Part shown: positions 35,166 to 44,634 of the stretch, piece by piece | Layout of the letters: each line of letters opens with the position of its first letter | How positions within the stretch are numbered: the stretch's first letter is position 1 | Source: Streptomyces albus subsp. albus | Lineage (GTDB): Bacteria; Actinomycetota; Actinomycetes; Streptomycetales; Streptomycetaceae | NCBI RefSeq assembly: GCF_000719865.1 | Contig: NZ_JOID01000004.1 | Span: forward strand, 1 to 64,000 | Direction of reading: 5' to 3' | DNA length: 64,000 nt | Program-made: the position numbers and the translations under genes | Notes under the pieces: generated by a model | What the model was told of the DNA's origin: nothing | The model's input: the letters and a program-made list of their open reading frames with translations, nothing else | The model's database searches: none

Positions 35166-35942
35166 TCAGTGGTGGAGGATCTTCGACAGGAAGTCCTTGG
35201 CGCGGTCGCTGCGCGGATTGCTGAAGAACTGCTCCGGCTGGGCTTCCTCGACGATGCGGCCGTCCGCCATGAAGACGACGCGGTTGGCGGCGGAGCGGGC
35301 GAAGCCCATCTCGTGGGTGACGACGACCATCGTCATGCCGTCCCGGGCGAGCTGCTGCATGACCTCCAGCACCTCGTTGATCATTTCCGGGTCGAGCGCG
35401 GAGGTCGGCTCGTCGAAGAGCATGACCTTGGGGCCCATCGCCAGGGCCCGTGCGATGGCCACGCGCTGCTGCTGGCCTCCGGACAGCTGGGCGGGGTACT
35501 TGTCCGCCTGGTTGGCCACGCCCACCCGGTCGAGCAGCGCACGGGCCTTGTCCAGGGCGGCCTTCTTGTCCGCCTTCCGGACCTTGAGCTGGCCCAGCAT
35601 GACGTTCTCCAGCACGGTCTTGTGCGAGAAGAGGTTGAAGGACTGGAACACCATGCCGACGTCGGCCCGCAGCCGGGCCAGCTCCCGGCCCTCGGCGGGC
35701 AGGGGCTTGCCGTCGATCGTGATCGAGCCGGAGTCGATCGTCTCCAGCCGGTTGATCGTGCGGCACAGCGTCGACTTGCCGGACCCCGACGGCCCGATTA
35801 CGACGACCACCTCGCCGCGCGCGATGGTCAGGTCGATGTCCTGGAGCACGTGCAGGGCGCCGAAATGCTTGTTGACGTTGTCCAGCACGACCAGTTTGTC
35901 CGTAGTGGCCACGGCGTCCTTGGTCACCGGTACTTCGGTCAT
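35166..35942 (-). CDS. gluA: Glutamate ABC transporter ATP-binding protein GluA
   Basis: A 258-residue ABC ATPase with Walker [10 protein letters not shown] (~53-61), Q-loop VFQSFNLF, signature LSGGQQQR, Walker [13 protein letters not shown] and switch His (VVVTHEM). First gene of the operon. ATG is preceded by GGAG at 10 nt and AGGAGG further up; the second ATG touching AGGAGG is out of frame. The 283-bp region upstream contains an A/T-rich stretch (about 36000-36050) that on this strand offers TGTAAT as a possible -10; no operator was recognised. Confidence 0.95.
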   Translation of the reverse strand: MTEVPVTKDAVATTDKLVVLDNVNKHFGALHVLQDIDLTIARGEVVVVIGPSGSGKSTLCRTINRLETIDSGSITIDGKPLPAEGRELARLRADVGMVFQSFNLFSHKTVLENVMLGQLKVRKADKKAALDKARALLDRVGVANQADKYPAQLSGGQQQRVAIARALAMGPKVMLFDEPTSALDPEMINEVLEVMQQLARDGMTMVVVTHEMGFARSAANRVVFMADGRIVEEAQPEQFFSNPRSDRAKDFLSKILHH

Positions 35943-36225
35943 CGGCTTCTTGCTCCATCCTCCTCGGTTGCAGAGGACCCTAGTGAGCGCTGCCGACCTG
36001 CGTCATTACATCTGAGGGGAAATTGAGGATAACGAAACGGCTACGCGCGACAGCGGAGAGTAGTCGCCCGGCGACTCCTGCCGCACTATGCGCATGGCCC
36101 GCTACCGGCTCCGTAACGATGTCCGCGGGAGAACCCGTCCCGTCCCGGCCATCGGGTACGAATCGGTCTGTGCGCGCGAGGGCCGCAACACGCCGCAGCG
36201 GCACCCGAACCGGAAGGGGGACCTT

Positions 36226-36933
36226 GTGAGACTGCTCCTCGTCGAGGACGACGACCACGTCGCGGCCGCCCTGTCCGCGGTGCTCGCCCGGCACGGATTC
36301 AGCGTGACGCACGCCCGCAGCGGCGCGGAGGCGCTGGAGGCGCTGCTCCCCGACGCCGGCGCCCCCTTCGGGGTGGTACTGCTCGACCTCGGGCTGCCCG
36401 ACCAGGACGGCTTCGAGGTCTGCGGCAGGATCCGCAAGCTCACCACCACCCCCGTGATCATGGTGACGGCGCGCGCCGATGTGCGCTCCCGGATCCACGG
36501 CCTGAACCTCGGCGCCGACGACTACGTCGTCAAGCCGTACGACACCGGGGAGCTGCTGGCCCGGATCCACGCGGTGTTCCGGCGGACCGTCCCCGGCGAG
36601 AAGGCCGAGCCGGCCCCCGCGGCGGGCTCGGAGCCGGACGCGCTGCGGCTCGGGCCGGTGCTCATCGAGCTGCCCACCCGGCGGGTCGCGGTGGACGGCG
36701 TGACCGTCTCCCTGACCCGCAAGGAGTTCGATCTGCTGGCCCTGCTCGCGCAGCGCCCCGGCGTCGTCTTCCGCCGGGAACAGATCATCAGCGAGGTCTG
36801 GCGCACCAGCTGGGAGGGGACCGGCCGCACGCTGGAGGTGCACATCGCCTCGCTCCGCTCCAAGCTGGGGATGCCCGCCCTGATCGAGACGGTGCGCGGC
36901 GTCGGGTACCGGCTCGTCGAGCCGGCGGCCTGA
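36226..36933 (+). CDS. OmpR-family response regulator
   Basis: A 235-residue regulator. The receiver has acidic residues Asp8-Asp10, phospho-acceptor Asp54 (LLDLGLPDQDGF) and the conserved Lys in DDYVVKPYD. The winged helix (~140-232) carries TRKEFDLLALLAQRPGVVF and VRGVGYRL. GTG follows GGAAGGGGGA closely. The kinase gene starts 21 nt downstream. It is divergent from the glu operon, but nothing in the sequence proves that it controls it. Confidence 0.92.
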   Translation: MRLLLVEDDDHVAAALSAVLARHGFSVTHARSGAEALEALLPDAGAPFGVVLLDLGLPDQDGFEVCGRIRKLTTTPVIMVTARADVRSRIHGLNLGADDYVVKPYDTGELLARIHAVFRRTVPGEKAEPAPAAGSEPDALRLGPVLIELPTRRVAVDGVTVSLTRKEFDLLALLAQRPGVVFRREQIISEVWRTSWEGTGRTLEVHIASLRSKLGMPALIETVRGVGYRLVEPAA

Positions 36934-36954
36934 GGACTCACGGGGCCGGGCCCG

Positions 36955-38399
36955 GTGCGTACACGACTCCTTCCGCTTCTCATCGTCCTCATGGCCGGTG
37001 TGCTGCTGGCGCTCGGTTTCCCGCTGGCGGCGAGCCAGGCCGCGGCCGAGCAGCAGCGGGTCGTCGTGGACCGGATCGACGACACCGCGCGCTTCGCCGC
37101 CCTCGCCCAGTTCGTGGCGGCCCGCCCGGAGGAGACGGGGGCGTCGGAGGGGCAGGCGGACGCGGGCGGCCGGCGGGCGGCGCTGGCCTCCCGGCTGCAG
37201 CGGTATCACGAGCTGTACGGGATCAGGGCCGGGGTCTTCTTCCGTGACCGCGAGGCCATGGCGGTGGCCCCGGCCGGCTGGAAGGTGGCCCGGGACGGCG
37301 AGGGCGGCCAGGCGTTCCGCGAGGCCCTCGCCGGGCGCCGCAGCCACAATCCGGCGCAGGTCTGGCCCTGGCAGCGGGACCGGCTCACCATCGCCTCCCC
37401 GGTGGTGCACGAGGGCGATGTGATCGCCGTCGTTGTCACCGACTCGCCGACCGGGCAGATGCGCTCCCGCATCCTGCGCGGCTGGCTGCTCATCGGCGCC
37501 GGGGAGTCGGCGGCGATGCTCCTGGCGATCGGCGCCGCCATCCGGCTCACCGGCTGGGTGCTGAGACCCGTACGCGTGCTCGACGCGGCCACCCACGACA
37601 TCGCCACCGGCCGGATGCACTCCCGCGTCGCCGTCTCGGGCGGCCCGCCGGAACTGCGGCGGCTCGCACGGTCGTTCAACGAGATGGCCGACACCATGGA
37701 GGACGTTCTCGAACAGCAGCGCGCCTTCGTCGCCGACGCCTCGCACCAGTTGCGCAACCCGCTCGCGGCTCTGCTCCTCCGCATCGAACTGCTGGCGCTC
37801 GAACTTCCGGACGACAACGAGGAGATCGCCTCCGTCCGCACGGAGGGCAAGCGGCTGGCCCGGGTCCTCGACGACCTGCTCGGCCTCGCTCTCGCCGAGC
37901 ACGCCGACCCCGACCTGCAGCTCACGGATGTCGCCGGCCTGGTGACGGAACGGGTGGGCTCCTGGCGCCCGGTGGCCGACCGCGCGGAGGTCGGCCTCCG
38001 CTACGAGGGCCCCGCAGGAGCCACCGGCTGGGCCGATCCGGTGGCGCTCTCCAGCGCGCTGGACGCCGTGGTGGACAACGCCCTGAAGTTCACGCCCGGC
38101 GGCGGGGACGTCACCGTCGGCGTGGAGGGGCCGTCGGGAACACCGTCCGCATCACCGTCGCCGACGCCGGCCCCGGTCTCGACCAGGAGGAACTGGACCG
38201 GATCGGCGACCGCTTCTGGCGCAGCGGCCGGCACCAGAACGTCTCCGGCTCGGGTCTCGGCCTGTCGATCTCCCGCGCGCTGCTGGCCGCGGGGGGAGCC
38301 TCGATCGGCTTCGCGCCCAACGAGCCGCGGGGCCTGCTGGTGACGATCACCCTGCCGCGGACCGCGCCGCCGGAGCCTCCCCGGCTGCACAGGGCGTAG
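36955..38399 (+). pseudogene. Sensor histidine kinase, frameshifted in the ATPase domain
   Basis: The frame begins as a typical membrane kinase: TM1 (~5-25), an extracytoplasmic loop, TM2 (~182-205), HAMP, HisKA with SHQLRNPLAALLLRIE, and an HATPase N-box (VVDNALKFTP). After GGDVTVGVEG the reading frame turns into Ser/Pro/Thr/Arg-rich nonsense and ends at 38343. In the next frame, from about 38130 onward, the expected continuation appears intact: [49 protein letters not shown], ending at 38399. Adding one G to the run at 38127-38130 restores a 481-residue kinase. Either a 1-base deletion or a sequencing error explains this. As written, the G1 and G2 ATP-binding boxes are lost. Confidence 0.85.
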
Positions 38400-38490
38400 C
38401 ACGCGCGGTGCCCGGCGGCGCCGCGGTGCTCGGGACTGGCTCGGGACTGGCCCAGGACTTCACAGGGCTTCCGGGGCTTTTCGGGGCTTC

Positions 38491-39489
38491 TCAGGACTTC
38501 ACGGAGCGGTAGTAGCGGCTGGCGCCCTCGTGGAGGTCCAGTGGGTCGGTGAAGACCGCCGTGCGGAGGTCCACCAGCTGCGCCGCGTGGACGTCCCGCC
38601 CGATTTCGTCCCGGCTGTCGATGACGGTGCGCGTGATGGCCTCGGTGAGGCCGGGATCCGTGCGCTCGGTGGTGACCAGCAGATTCGCCACCGCGAGCGT
38701 CTTCACCGGCCGGCCGCGCTGCACGTCGGGGTAGGCGTCGGCCGGCATCAGCGCGGACCGGTACTGCCAGGTGTCCGGTCCCTGCCGGTGCAGTTCGTCC
38801 ACGAGGTCGCCGAGCTGTACCAGCCGGATGTCGAAGCCGTCCGCGAGATCGGCCACCGCCGTCGTGGGCAGTCCTCCGGACCAGAAGAAGGCGTCGATCC
38901 TCCCCTCGCGCAGCATGCCGGGCATCTTGTCGATCCCCACCCGCACCGCGGTGATGTCCTCGTCGGGGTCGAGCCCCGCCGCCCGCAGCAGCCGGTGCGT
39001 GATCAGGCTGACGCCGGAGCCGGGCTGGCCGATCGCCACCCGCTTGCCGCGCAGCTCCCGCGCGCTGCCGATGTCCGAACCCCGGGGAACCACGAGCTGC
39101 ATGTAGTCGTCGTAGAGCCGCGCGCAGGCCCGCAGCGAGGCGGCGTCCCCCGGGTTCACCTCCTCGTACGCGGCCACGGCGTCGGCCGCGGCGATGGTGA
39201 AGTTGGCCCGGCCGGACACCAGCCGCTGGAGGTTCTGCACGGAACCCTCGCTGGCCCGCAGCCGGACGTCCACCTCCGGGAGGTCCTCCGCCAGCCGTTC
39301 CTTGAGCAGCTTCCCGTAGAGCGAGTAGACGCCCGTGGGAACCCCGGTGCTGAACGTCATCGTTCCCCGCGCCGGCGGCTCGTCGCGCAGCGGCAGCAGC
39401 CACCACGCCAGCAGCGCCAGCGCCGCGCAGCCGGCGAGCGCGGTCAGGACGGCGCGGCGCTTGCCGATACGGGGCAGTGCGGGAGCCAT
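38491..39489 (-). CDS. TAXI family solute-binding protein (TRAP-associated)
   Basis: A 332-residue protein with an N-terminal hydrophobic anchor (~12-34) and a TAXI-type binding domain: [79 protein letters not shown] receptors normally feed TRAP transporters, yet no DctQ/DctM permease is present nearby. It is convergent with the frameshifted sensor kinase, so it may be a sensing partner rather than a transporter component (inference). CAGGAT lies 7 nt before ATG, compatible with a leaderless mRNA. The 91-bp gap to the kinase gene is full of short imperfect repeats. Confidence 0.85.
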   Translation of the reverse strand: MAPALPRIGKRRAVLTALAGCAALALLAWWLLPLRDEPPARGTMTFSTGVPTGVYSLYGKLLKERLAEDLPEVDVRLRASEGSVQNLQRLVSGRANFTIAAADAVAAYEEVNPGDAASLRACARLYDDYMQLVVPRGSDIGSARELRGKRVAIGQPGSGVSLITHRLLRAAGLDPDEDITAVRVGIDKMPGMLREGRIDAFFWSGGLPTTAVADLADGFDIRLVQLGDLVDELHRQGPDTWQYRSALMPADAYPDVQRGRPVKTLAVANLLVTTERTDPGLTEAITRTVIDSRDEIGRDVHAAQLVDLRTAVFTDPLDLHEGASRYYRSVKS

Positions 39490-39606
39490 GCGGGCAATCC
39501 TGCCAGGGACGCCCCCGCCGGGACCAGGGGCGTCCCGGACCGGGGCCCCGGGCTCCCGGAAGCCGGGGGCGGACCGGGAGCCCGACCCCGTACCCTGGTG
39601 GGCGAG

Positions 39607-41094
39607 ATGAGCGCGAAGACCTACGAGGTGCGCACCTACGGGTGCCAGATGAATGTCCACGATTCCGAGCGGCTCTCCGGACTCCTGGAGGACGCCGGAT
39701 ACGTCCGCGCGCCCGAGGGCCGTGCCGAGGGCGAGGCCGACATCGTCGTCTTCAACACCTGCGCGGTGCGGGAGAACGCCGACAACCGGCTGTACGGGAA
39801 TCTCGGCCGGCTGGCCCCGCTGAAGGCGAAACGGCCGGGCATGCAGATCGCCGTCGGCGGCTGTCTGGCCCAGAAGGACCGGGACACCATCGTCAGGAAG
39901 GCCCCCTGGGTCGACGTGGTCTTCGGCACCCACAACATCGGCAGTCTGCCGGTGCTGCTGGAACGCGCCCGCGTGCAGGAGGAGGCGCAGGTCGAGATCG
40001 CCGAATCGCTGGAGGCGTTCCCCTCGACGCTGCCCACCCGCCGCGAGTCCGCCTACGCGGCCTGGGTCTCCATCTCCGTCGGCTGCAACAACACCTGCAC
40101 CTTCTGCATCGTCCCCGCGCTGCGCGGCAAGGAGAAGGACCGCCGGCCCGGCGACATCCTCGCCGAGGTTGAGGCACTGGTGGCCGAGGGCGTCACCGAG
40201 ATCACCCTGCTCGGCCAGAACGTCAACGCCTACGGCTCCGACATCGGCGACCGCGAGGCGTTCTCCAAGCTGCTGCGCGCCTGCGGGTCCGTCGAGGGCC
40301 TGGAGCGGGTCCGCTTCACCTCGCCGCACCCCCGCGACTTCACCGACGACGTCATCGCCGCCATGGCGGAGACGCCCAACGTCATGCCGCAGCTCCACAT
40401 GCCGCTGCAGTCCGGCTCCGACCGGGTGCTCAAGGCCATGCGCCGCTCCTACCGCCAGGAGCGCTACCTCGGCATCATCGAGAAGGTGCGCGCCGCCATG
40501 CCCGACGCCGCCATCTCCACGGACATCATCGTCGGCTTCCCCGGCGAGACGGAGGAGGACTTCGAGCAGACCCTGCACGTCGTCCGAGCCTCCCGCTTCG
40601 CCCAGGCGTTCACCTTCCAGTACTCCAAGCGTCCCGGCACCCCGGCGGCCGAGATGCCGGACCAGATCCCCAAGGCCGTGGTCCAGGAACGCTACGAGCG
40701 GCTGGTCGCCCTCCAGGAGGAGATCTCCTGGGAGGAGAACAAGAAGCAGACCGGCCGCGTGCTGGAGGTCCTGGTCGCGGAGGGCGAGGGCCGCAAGGAC
40801 GGCGCCACCCGCCGCCTCTCCGGCCGTGCCCCGGACAACCGCCTGGTGCACTTCACCCGCCCGGAGGAGCCGGTCCGCCCCGGTGACATGGTCACCGTCG
40901 AGATCACCTACGCGGCCCCGCACCACCTCCTCGCCGAAGGGGCGCCGAAGGCGGTACGGCGCACCCGTGCGGGCGACGCCTGGGAGCGCCGCAACGCCGC
41001 GCCGGCGACCCCGTCCGGCGTGATGCTCGGCCTCCCCACGGTCGGCGCTCCGCCGCCCGCGCCCGCCCCCGTCGCGGGCTGCGCGCGCGACTGA
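39607..41094 (+). CDS. miaB: tRNA-2-methylthio-N6-dimethylallyladenosine synthase MiaB
   Basis: A 495-residue radical SAM methylthiotransferase that completes ms2i6A at position 37 of tRNAs. Auxiliary-cluster cysteines are Cys13 (TYGCQMN), the NTCAVRE Cys and the GGCLAQK Cys; the SAM cluster is Cys160/Cys164/Cys167 (GCNNTCTFC). The TRAM domain lies at ~375-445, followed by a Pro/Ala tail. MiaA, which makes its substrate, is encoded two genes downstream. TACCCT lies 10 nt before ATG, leaving at most a very short leader. Confidence 0.96.
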   Translation: MSAKTYEVRTYGCQMNVHDSERLSGLLEDAGYVRAPEGRAEGEADIVVFNTCAVRENADNRLYGNLGRLAPLKAKRPGMQIAVGGCLAQKDRDTIVRKAPWVDVVFGTHNIGSLPVLLERARVQEEAQVEIAESLEAFPSTLPTRRESAYAAWVSISVGCNNTCTFCIVPALRGKEKDRRPGDILAEVEALVAEGVTEITLLGQNVNAYGSDIGDREAFSKLLRACGSVEGLERVRFTSPHPRDFTDDVIAAMAETPNVMPQLHMPLQSGSDRVLKAMRRSYRQERYLGIIEKVRAAMPDAAISTDIIVGFPGETEEDFEQTLHVVRASRFAQAFTFQYSKRPGTPAAEMPDQIPKAVVQERYERLVALQEEISWEENKKQTGRVLEVLVAEGEGRKDGATRRLSGRAPDNRLVHFTRPEEPVRPGDMVTVEITYAAPHHLLAEGAPKAVRRTRAGDAWERRNAAPATPSGVMLGLPTVGAPPPAPAPVAGCARD

Positions 41095-41105
41095 CGTACG
41101 GAGCG

Positions 41106-41142
41106 GTGACCGGGCCGCACCGCGAGGTGACGGCCCGGTCAC
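41106..41142 (+). terminator. miaB terminator
   Basis: A perfect 11-bp stem (GTGACCGGGCC and its complement) with a 15-nt loop, 11 nt after the miaB stop. Confidence 0.7.
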
Positions 41143-41247
41143 GCCTGCTCGCCGTCCGGCGTGACGGCCGGATCCCGGCACGCCGCCCGCCGGCCGGTTC
41201 CCCTCGTCTCCCCGGCGCGGGCCGGCCCGCTTGCTAGGGTTCCGGCC

Positions 41248-41964
41248 ATGCTCGTCGCCGCCGCCGTGTGCCCGTGCCCGCCACTGCTCGTCCCCGAGGT
41301 CGCGGCCGGCGCCGCCGCCGAACTCGACGGACTGCGGGCCGCCTGCTACGACGCCGTCGCCGTCCTGGCCGCCGCCCGGCCGGACCGCCTGGTGGTGATC
41401 GGCCCCGCCGAGCAGGCGGGCCGCGGGCCCCACCCGCAGGGCGCCCCGGGCTCCTTCCGCGAGGTCGGGGTCGACCTCGGGGTGCGGCTCGGCCCGGCGG
41501 ACGGCCCACCCGCCCCCGAGCGCGCCCTCCCGCTCTCCCTGGCTGTCGCCGGCTGGCTCCTGGAACGCACCCGCTGGGCCGCGGCCCCGGTGGAAGGGCT
41601 CGGTGTCGGCGAACCGCTGTCGGCGGACCGGTGCGCCCAGGTCGGCGGGGAGATCGCCACGGGTGCCGAGCGCGTCGCGCTGCTCGTGATGGGCGACGGC
41701 AGCGCCTGCCGCTCCGTACGGGCCCCCGGCTATCTCGACGAGCGTGCCACCGCGTTCGACGCCGGAGTCGCCCGCGCGCTCGCCGGGGTGGACACCAAGG
41801 CGCTGATGGCCGTCGACGAGGAGCTCGCCCACGACCTCAAGGCGGCGGGCCGCGCCCCCTGGCAGGTGCTCGCCGGCGCGGCGGACGGCGCCGACCTCAA
41901 CGGGGAACTGCTGTACGACGACGCCCCCTACGGGGTCGGCTACCTCGTCGCCACCTGGTCCTAG
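41248..41964 (+). CDS. Class III extradiol dioxygenase (LigB)-like protein
   Basis: A 238-residue protein of the LigB-like superfamily found between miaB and miaA in actinomycetes. The start MLVAAAVCPCPPLLVPEVA and the C-terminal GELLYDDAPYGVGYLVATW are typical. The CPCPP segment stands where true extradiol dioxygenases have metal-ligand histidines, and few His residues remain, so ring-cleaving activity is doubtful. TAGGGT lies 7 nt before ATG, a textbook leaderless arrangement. Its function is unknown; the location suggests a link to tRNA modification, but that is inference only. Confidence 0.8.
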   Translation: MLVAAAVCPCPPLLVPEVAAGAAAELDGLRAACYDAVAVLAAARPDRLVVIGPAEQAGRGPHPQGAPGSFREVGVDLGVRLGPADGPPAPERALPLSLAVAGWLLERTRWAAAPVEGLGVGEPLSADRCAQVGGEIATGAERVALLVMGDGSACRSVRAPGYLDERATAFDAGVARALAGVDTKALMAVDEELAHDLKAAGRAPWQVLAGAADGADLNGELLYDDAPYGVGYLVATWS

Positions 41965-42033
41965 CCCTCCCCGGTCGGCGGCCCCGCTCCGCCGAACGCC
42001 GCGCGCACCCGAGGCGTTTGGGAGACTGGAACG

Positions 42034-42972
42034 GTGAAGAGCACAGAAGGCGCCCCCCGAGTGATCGCTGTCGTCGGCCCCACGGCGGCCGGGAAATCCG
42101 ATCTGGGCGTCGGTCTCGCCCTGCGGCTCGGCGGTGAGGTCGTGAACGCCGACTCGATGCAGCTGTACCGCGGCATGGACATCGGCACCGCCAAGCTCAC
42201 CCTCGCCGAGCGCCGCGGCGTACCCCACCACCTCCTCGACATCTGGGACGTGACCGAGGCCGCGAGCGTCGCGGAGTATCAGCGGCTGGCCCGCGCGGAG
42301 ATCGACCGGCTCCTCGCCGAGGGTCGCACCCCCGTGCTGGTGGGCGGTTCGGGTCTGTATGTGCGCGGAGCTCTCGACGCCCTGGAGTTCCCGGGGACGG
42401 ACCCCGCCGTACGGGCCCGTCTGGAGGGCGAGTTGGCGGAATCGGGCCCCGGCGCCCTGCACGCCCGGCTCGCCGTCGCCGACCCCGCGGCCGCCCGGGC
42501 GATCCTGCCCGGCAACGGGCGGCGCATCGTCCGCGCGCTGGAGGTCATCGAGATCACCGGGCGGCCCTTCACGGCCAGCCTCCCGGGACCCGAACCGGTC
42601 TACGACACGGTCCAGATCGGCGTGGACGTGGAGCGGCCCGAGCTGGACGCCCGGATCGCCGCCCGCGTCGACCGGATGTGGGAGGACGGGCTGGTCGCGG
42701 AGGTGCGGGAGCTGGAGGCCGCCGGGCTGCGCGAGGGCCGCACCGCCTCCCGGGCGCTCGGCTACCAGCAGGTGCTGGCCCATCTGGCGGGGGAGTGCAC
42801 CGAGGACGAGGCGCGCGCCGAGACGGTGCGCGCGACCAAGCGCTTCGCGCGCCGCCAGGACTCCTGGTTCCGCCGCGACCCCCGGGTGCACTGGCTGAGC
42901 GGAGCGGCCGATCGCCGCGGGGAACTCCTGGGTCAGGCGTTGACGTTGGTCGAACGAGCGGTCACAGCCTGA
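42034..42972 (+). CDS. miaA: tRNA dimethylallyltransferase MiaA
   Basis: A 312-residue enzyme that prenylates A37 of tRNAs reading UNN codons. It has the P-loop VGPTAAGKS (~14-22), the conserved DSMQLYRGMDIGTAKL, VGGSGLYVRGALD, and the C-terminal ASRALGYQQ and RFARRQDSWFRRD motifs. The GTG start is preceded 6 nt upstream by GAGACT, a weak leaderless-type -10; a GGGAG further up could act as a ribosome site instead. Confidence 0.96.
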   Translation: MKSTEGAPRVIAVVGPTAAGKSDLGVGLALRLGGEVVNADSMQLYRGMDIGTAKLTLAERRGVPHHLLDIWDVTEAASVAEYQRLARAEIDRLLAEGRTPVLVGGSGLYVRGALDALEFPGTDPAVRARLEGELAESGPGALHARLAVADPAAARAILPGNGRRIVRALEVIEITGRPFTASLPGPEPVYDTVQIGVDVERPELDARIAARVDRMWEDGLVAEVRELEAAGLREGRTASRALGYQQVLAHLAGECTEDEARAETVRATKRFARRQDSWFRRDPRVHWLSGAADRRGELLGQALTLVERAVTA

Positions 42973-42997
42973 TCACGTGATGGCATCGGGACGCTCC

Positions 42998-43026
42998 GCA
43001 CGCCCTCAGCGGCCCGGCGGGCGTGC
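42998..43026 (+). terminator. Possible miaA terminator
   Basis: An 8-bp stem GCACGCCC/GGGCGTGC with a 13-nt loop, 25 nt after the miaA stop and before a gene with its own ribosome site. It is modest, and there is no T-tract. Confidence 0.4.
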
Positions 43027-43078
43027 CATCATCAAGCTCTGATCGCATGATGACGTCGAGTTGGGAGGGCGCGTGGCG

Positions 43079-43534
43079 ATGGAGGCCGGCCCTCGTGACA
43101 GATCGCATTCCGTCGACGGGCCCCCGGGGCTGGACGGGCTCCCGGCGTCACTGGCCCCCGACGGACCGGAGGACGACGGGACCGTCCCGGAGGGCGGCGA
43201 GTCCTTCCGCGAGATCCGCCCGCAGCGGCGGCTGCGCATCTGGCAGCTCGCGCCGATCGTGGTGCTGGCGGCCGTCGGCTCCCTGATGTTCGCCTTCCCG
43301 CTGGCCTTCGCCTTCGGCGACGGCGGCGCGGTCGTCGCCATGCTCGGTCTGCTCATCAGCTGCTGCGCCGCCGGCTGGAGCGTGATGGCGGCCCGCCGGG
43401 CGGGGCTGACCTGGCCCGGTCTGCCGGCCCCCGGCTCGGGCGGCCGGCCGGATTGGCGGGTCGCGGCCCTCTACACCCTCTTCGTCGTCACGGTGGCCCT
43501 GCTCTGCCTGTGGCGCGTCGCGCGGCTCCGCTGA
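43079..43534 (+). CDS. Small integral membrane protein of unknown function
   Basis: A 151-residue protein: an acidic, Pro/Gly-rich N-terminus (~1-55), then three hydrophobic helices (QLAPIVVLAAVGSLMFAFPL, then VVAMLGLLISCCAAGWSVMA, and VAALYTLFVVTVALLCLW). No family was recognised. ATG at 43079 is preceded by GGGAGGG at 8 nt. It lies between miaA and dapF on the same strand, a position in which relatives also carry a short membrane protein, as I recall. Confidence 0.7.
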   Translation: MEAGPRDRSHSVDGPPGLDGLPASLAPDGPEDDGTVPEGGESFREIRPQRRLRIWQLAPIVVLAAVGSLMFAFPLAFAFGDGGAVVAMLGLLISCCAAGWSVMAARRAGLTWPGLPAPGSGGRPDWRVAALYTLFVVTVALLCLWRVARLR

Positions 43535-43591
43535 CGGGTTTCCCATCGGCCCGTCCGCCGCCCGGCCCCGCGGGCCCGTAGAATCGGAAGG

Positions 43592-44482
43592 GTGAGCACC
43601 GCACCCCTCGCCTTTCTCAAGGGCCACGGCACCGAGAACGACTTCGTGATCCTGCCCGACCCGGAGAACCGTCTCGACCTCCCCCCGGCGGCCGTCGCCC
43701 GGCTGTGCGACCGCCGGGCCGGCATCGGCGGTGACGGGCTGCTGCACGTCGTGCGCTCCGCCGCCCACCCCGAGGCGGCCGGCATGGCCGATGCCGCCGA
43801 GTGGTTCATGGACTACCGCAACAGCGACGGCAGCGTCGCGGAAATGTGCGGCAACGGCGTCCGGGTGTTCGCCCGGTATCTGCAGCGCGCGGGGCTCGTT
43901 TCCGAGGGCGATCTCGCACTGGCCACCCGCGCCGGTGTGCGCCGGGTGCACATCGCCAAGACCGCGGAGGACGGCACGCCGGGCGACATCACCGTCGGCA
44001 TGGGCAACGCGCTGCTGCCCGGGGGCGAGGTGTCGGTGACGGTGGACGCGCGCCGCTGGCCCGCCCGCCACGTCAACATGGGCAATCCGCACGCCGTCGC
44101 GTTCGTCGAGGACCTGGCCCACGCCGGGCGGCTGCTCGACCCGCCGCCGGTGACGCCCGCGGCCGCCTACCCCGACGGCGTGAACGTCGAGTTCGTCGTC
44201 GACCGCGGCCCGCGCCACGTGGCGATGCGCGTCCACGAGCGCGGGTCCGGCGAGACCCGGTCCTGCGGCACCGGCGCCTGCGCGGTGATGGTCGCGGCGG
44301 CCCGCCGGGACGGCGCCGATCCGGCGGTCACGGGACGCCCCGAGACCTACACCGTGGACGTCCCCGGCGGACGGCTCGTGATCACCGAACACCCCGACGG
44401 CGCCGTCGAGATGACCGGTCCCGCCGAGATCGTGGCCGAGGGCACTCTCGACGCCCGCTGGCTCGCGGCCGTTCTGCACTGA
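43592..44482 (+). CDS. dapF: Diaminopimelate epimerase DapF
   Basis: A 296-residue PLP-independent epimerase converting LL- to meso-diaminopimelate for lysine and peptidoglycan synthesis. Both catalytic cysteines are present, in EMCGNGVRVF and SCGTGACAVM, along with GHGTENDFVI, RRAGIGGDGL and MGNPHAVAFV. Streptomyces walls carry LL-DAP, so this activity supplies mainly lysine. The GTG start is 7 nt after TAGAAT, a near-consensus -10, which makes this mRNA very probably leaderless. Confidence 0.96.
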   Translation: MSTAPLAFLKGHGTENDFVILPDPENRLDLPPAAVARLCDRRAGIGGDGLLHVVRSAAHPEAAGMADAAEWFMDYRNSDGSVAEMCGNGVRVFARYLQRAGLVSEGDLALATRAGVRRVHIAKTAEDGTPGDITVGMGNALLPGGEVSVTVDARRWPARHVNMGNPHAVAFVEDLAHAGRLLDPPPVTPAAAYPDGVNVEFVVDRGPRHVAMRVHERGSGETRSCGTGACAVMVAAARRDGADPAVTGRPETYTVDVPGGRLVITEHPDGAVEMTGPAEIVAEGTLDARWLAAVLH

Positions 44483-44634
44483 CCTTCGCTCGATCGGGTG
44501 GCCTGAGCCACGGAGGGCGACGGCCGGACGACAGTTCGTGATGGGGTCGGTAGCATCAAGCACCGGCCCGGGCGCCCGCCGGCCTCCGGGGGCACGCGGC
44601 GCCGCCCCGGCCGGCCGAGTCGCCGGAGGTGCCC

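Noticed and set aside
39490..42891. A long minus-strand frame extending upstream of the TAXI gene
   Set aside because: It runs antisense through miaB, the LigB-like gene and miaA, all of which have clear homology on the plus strand.
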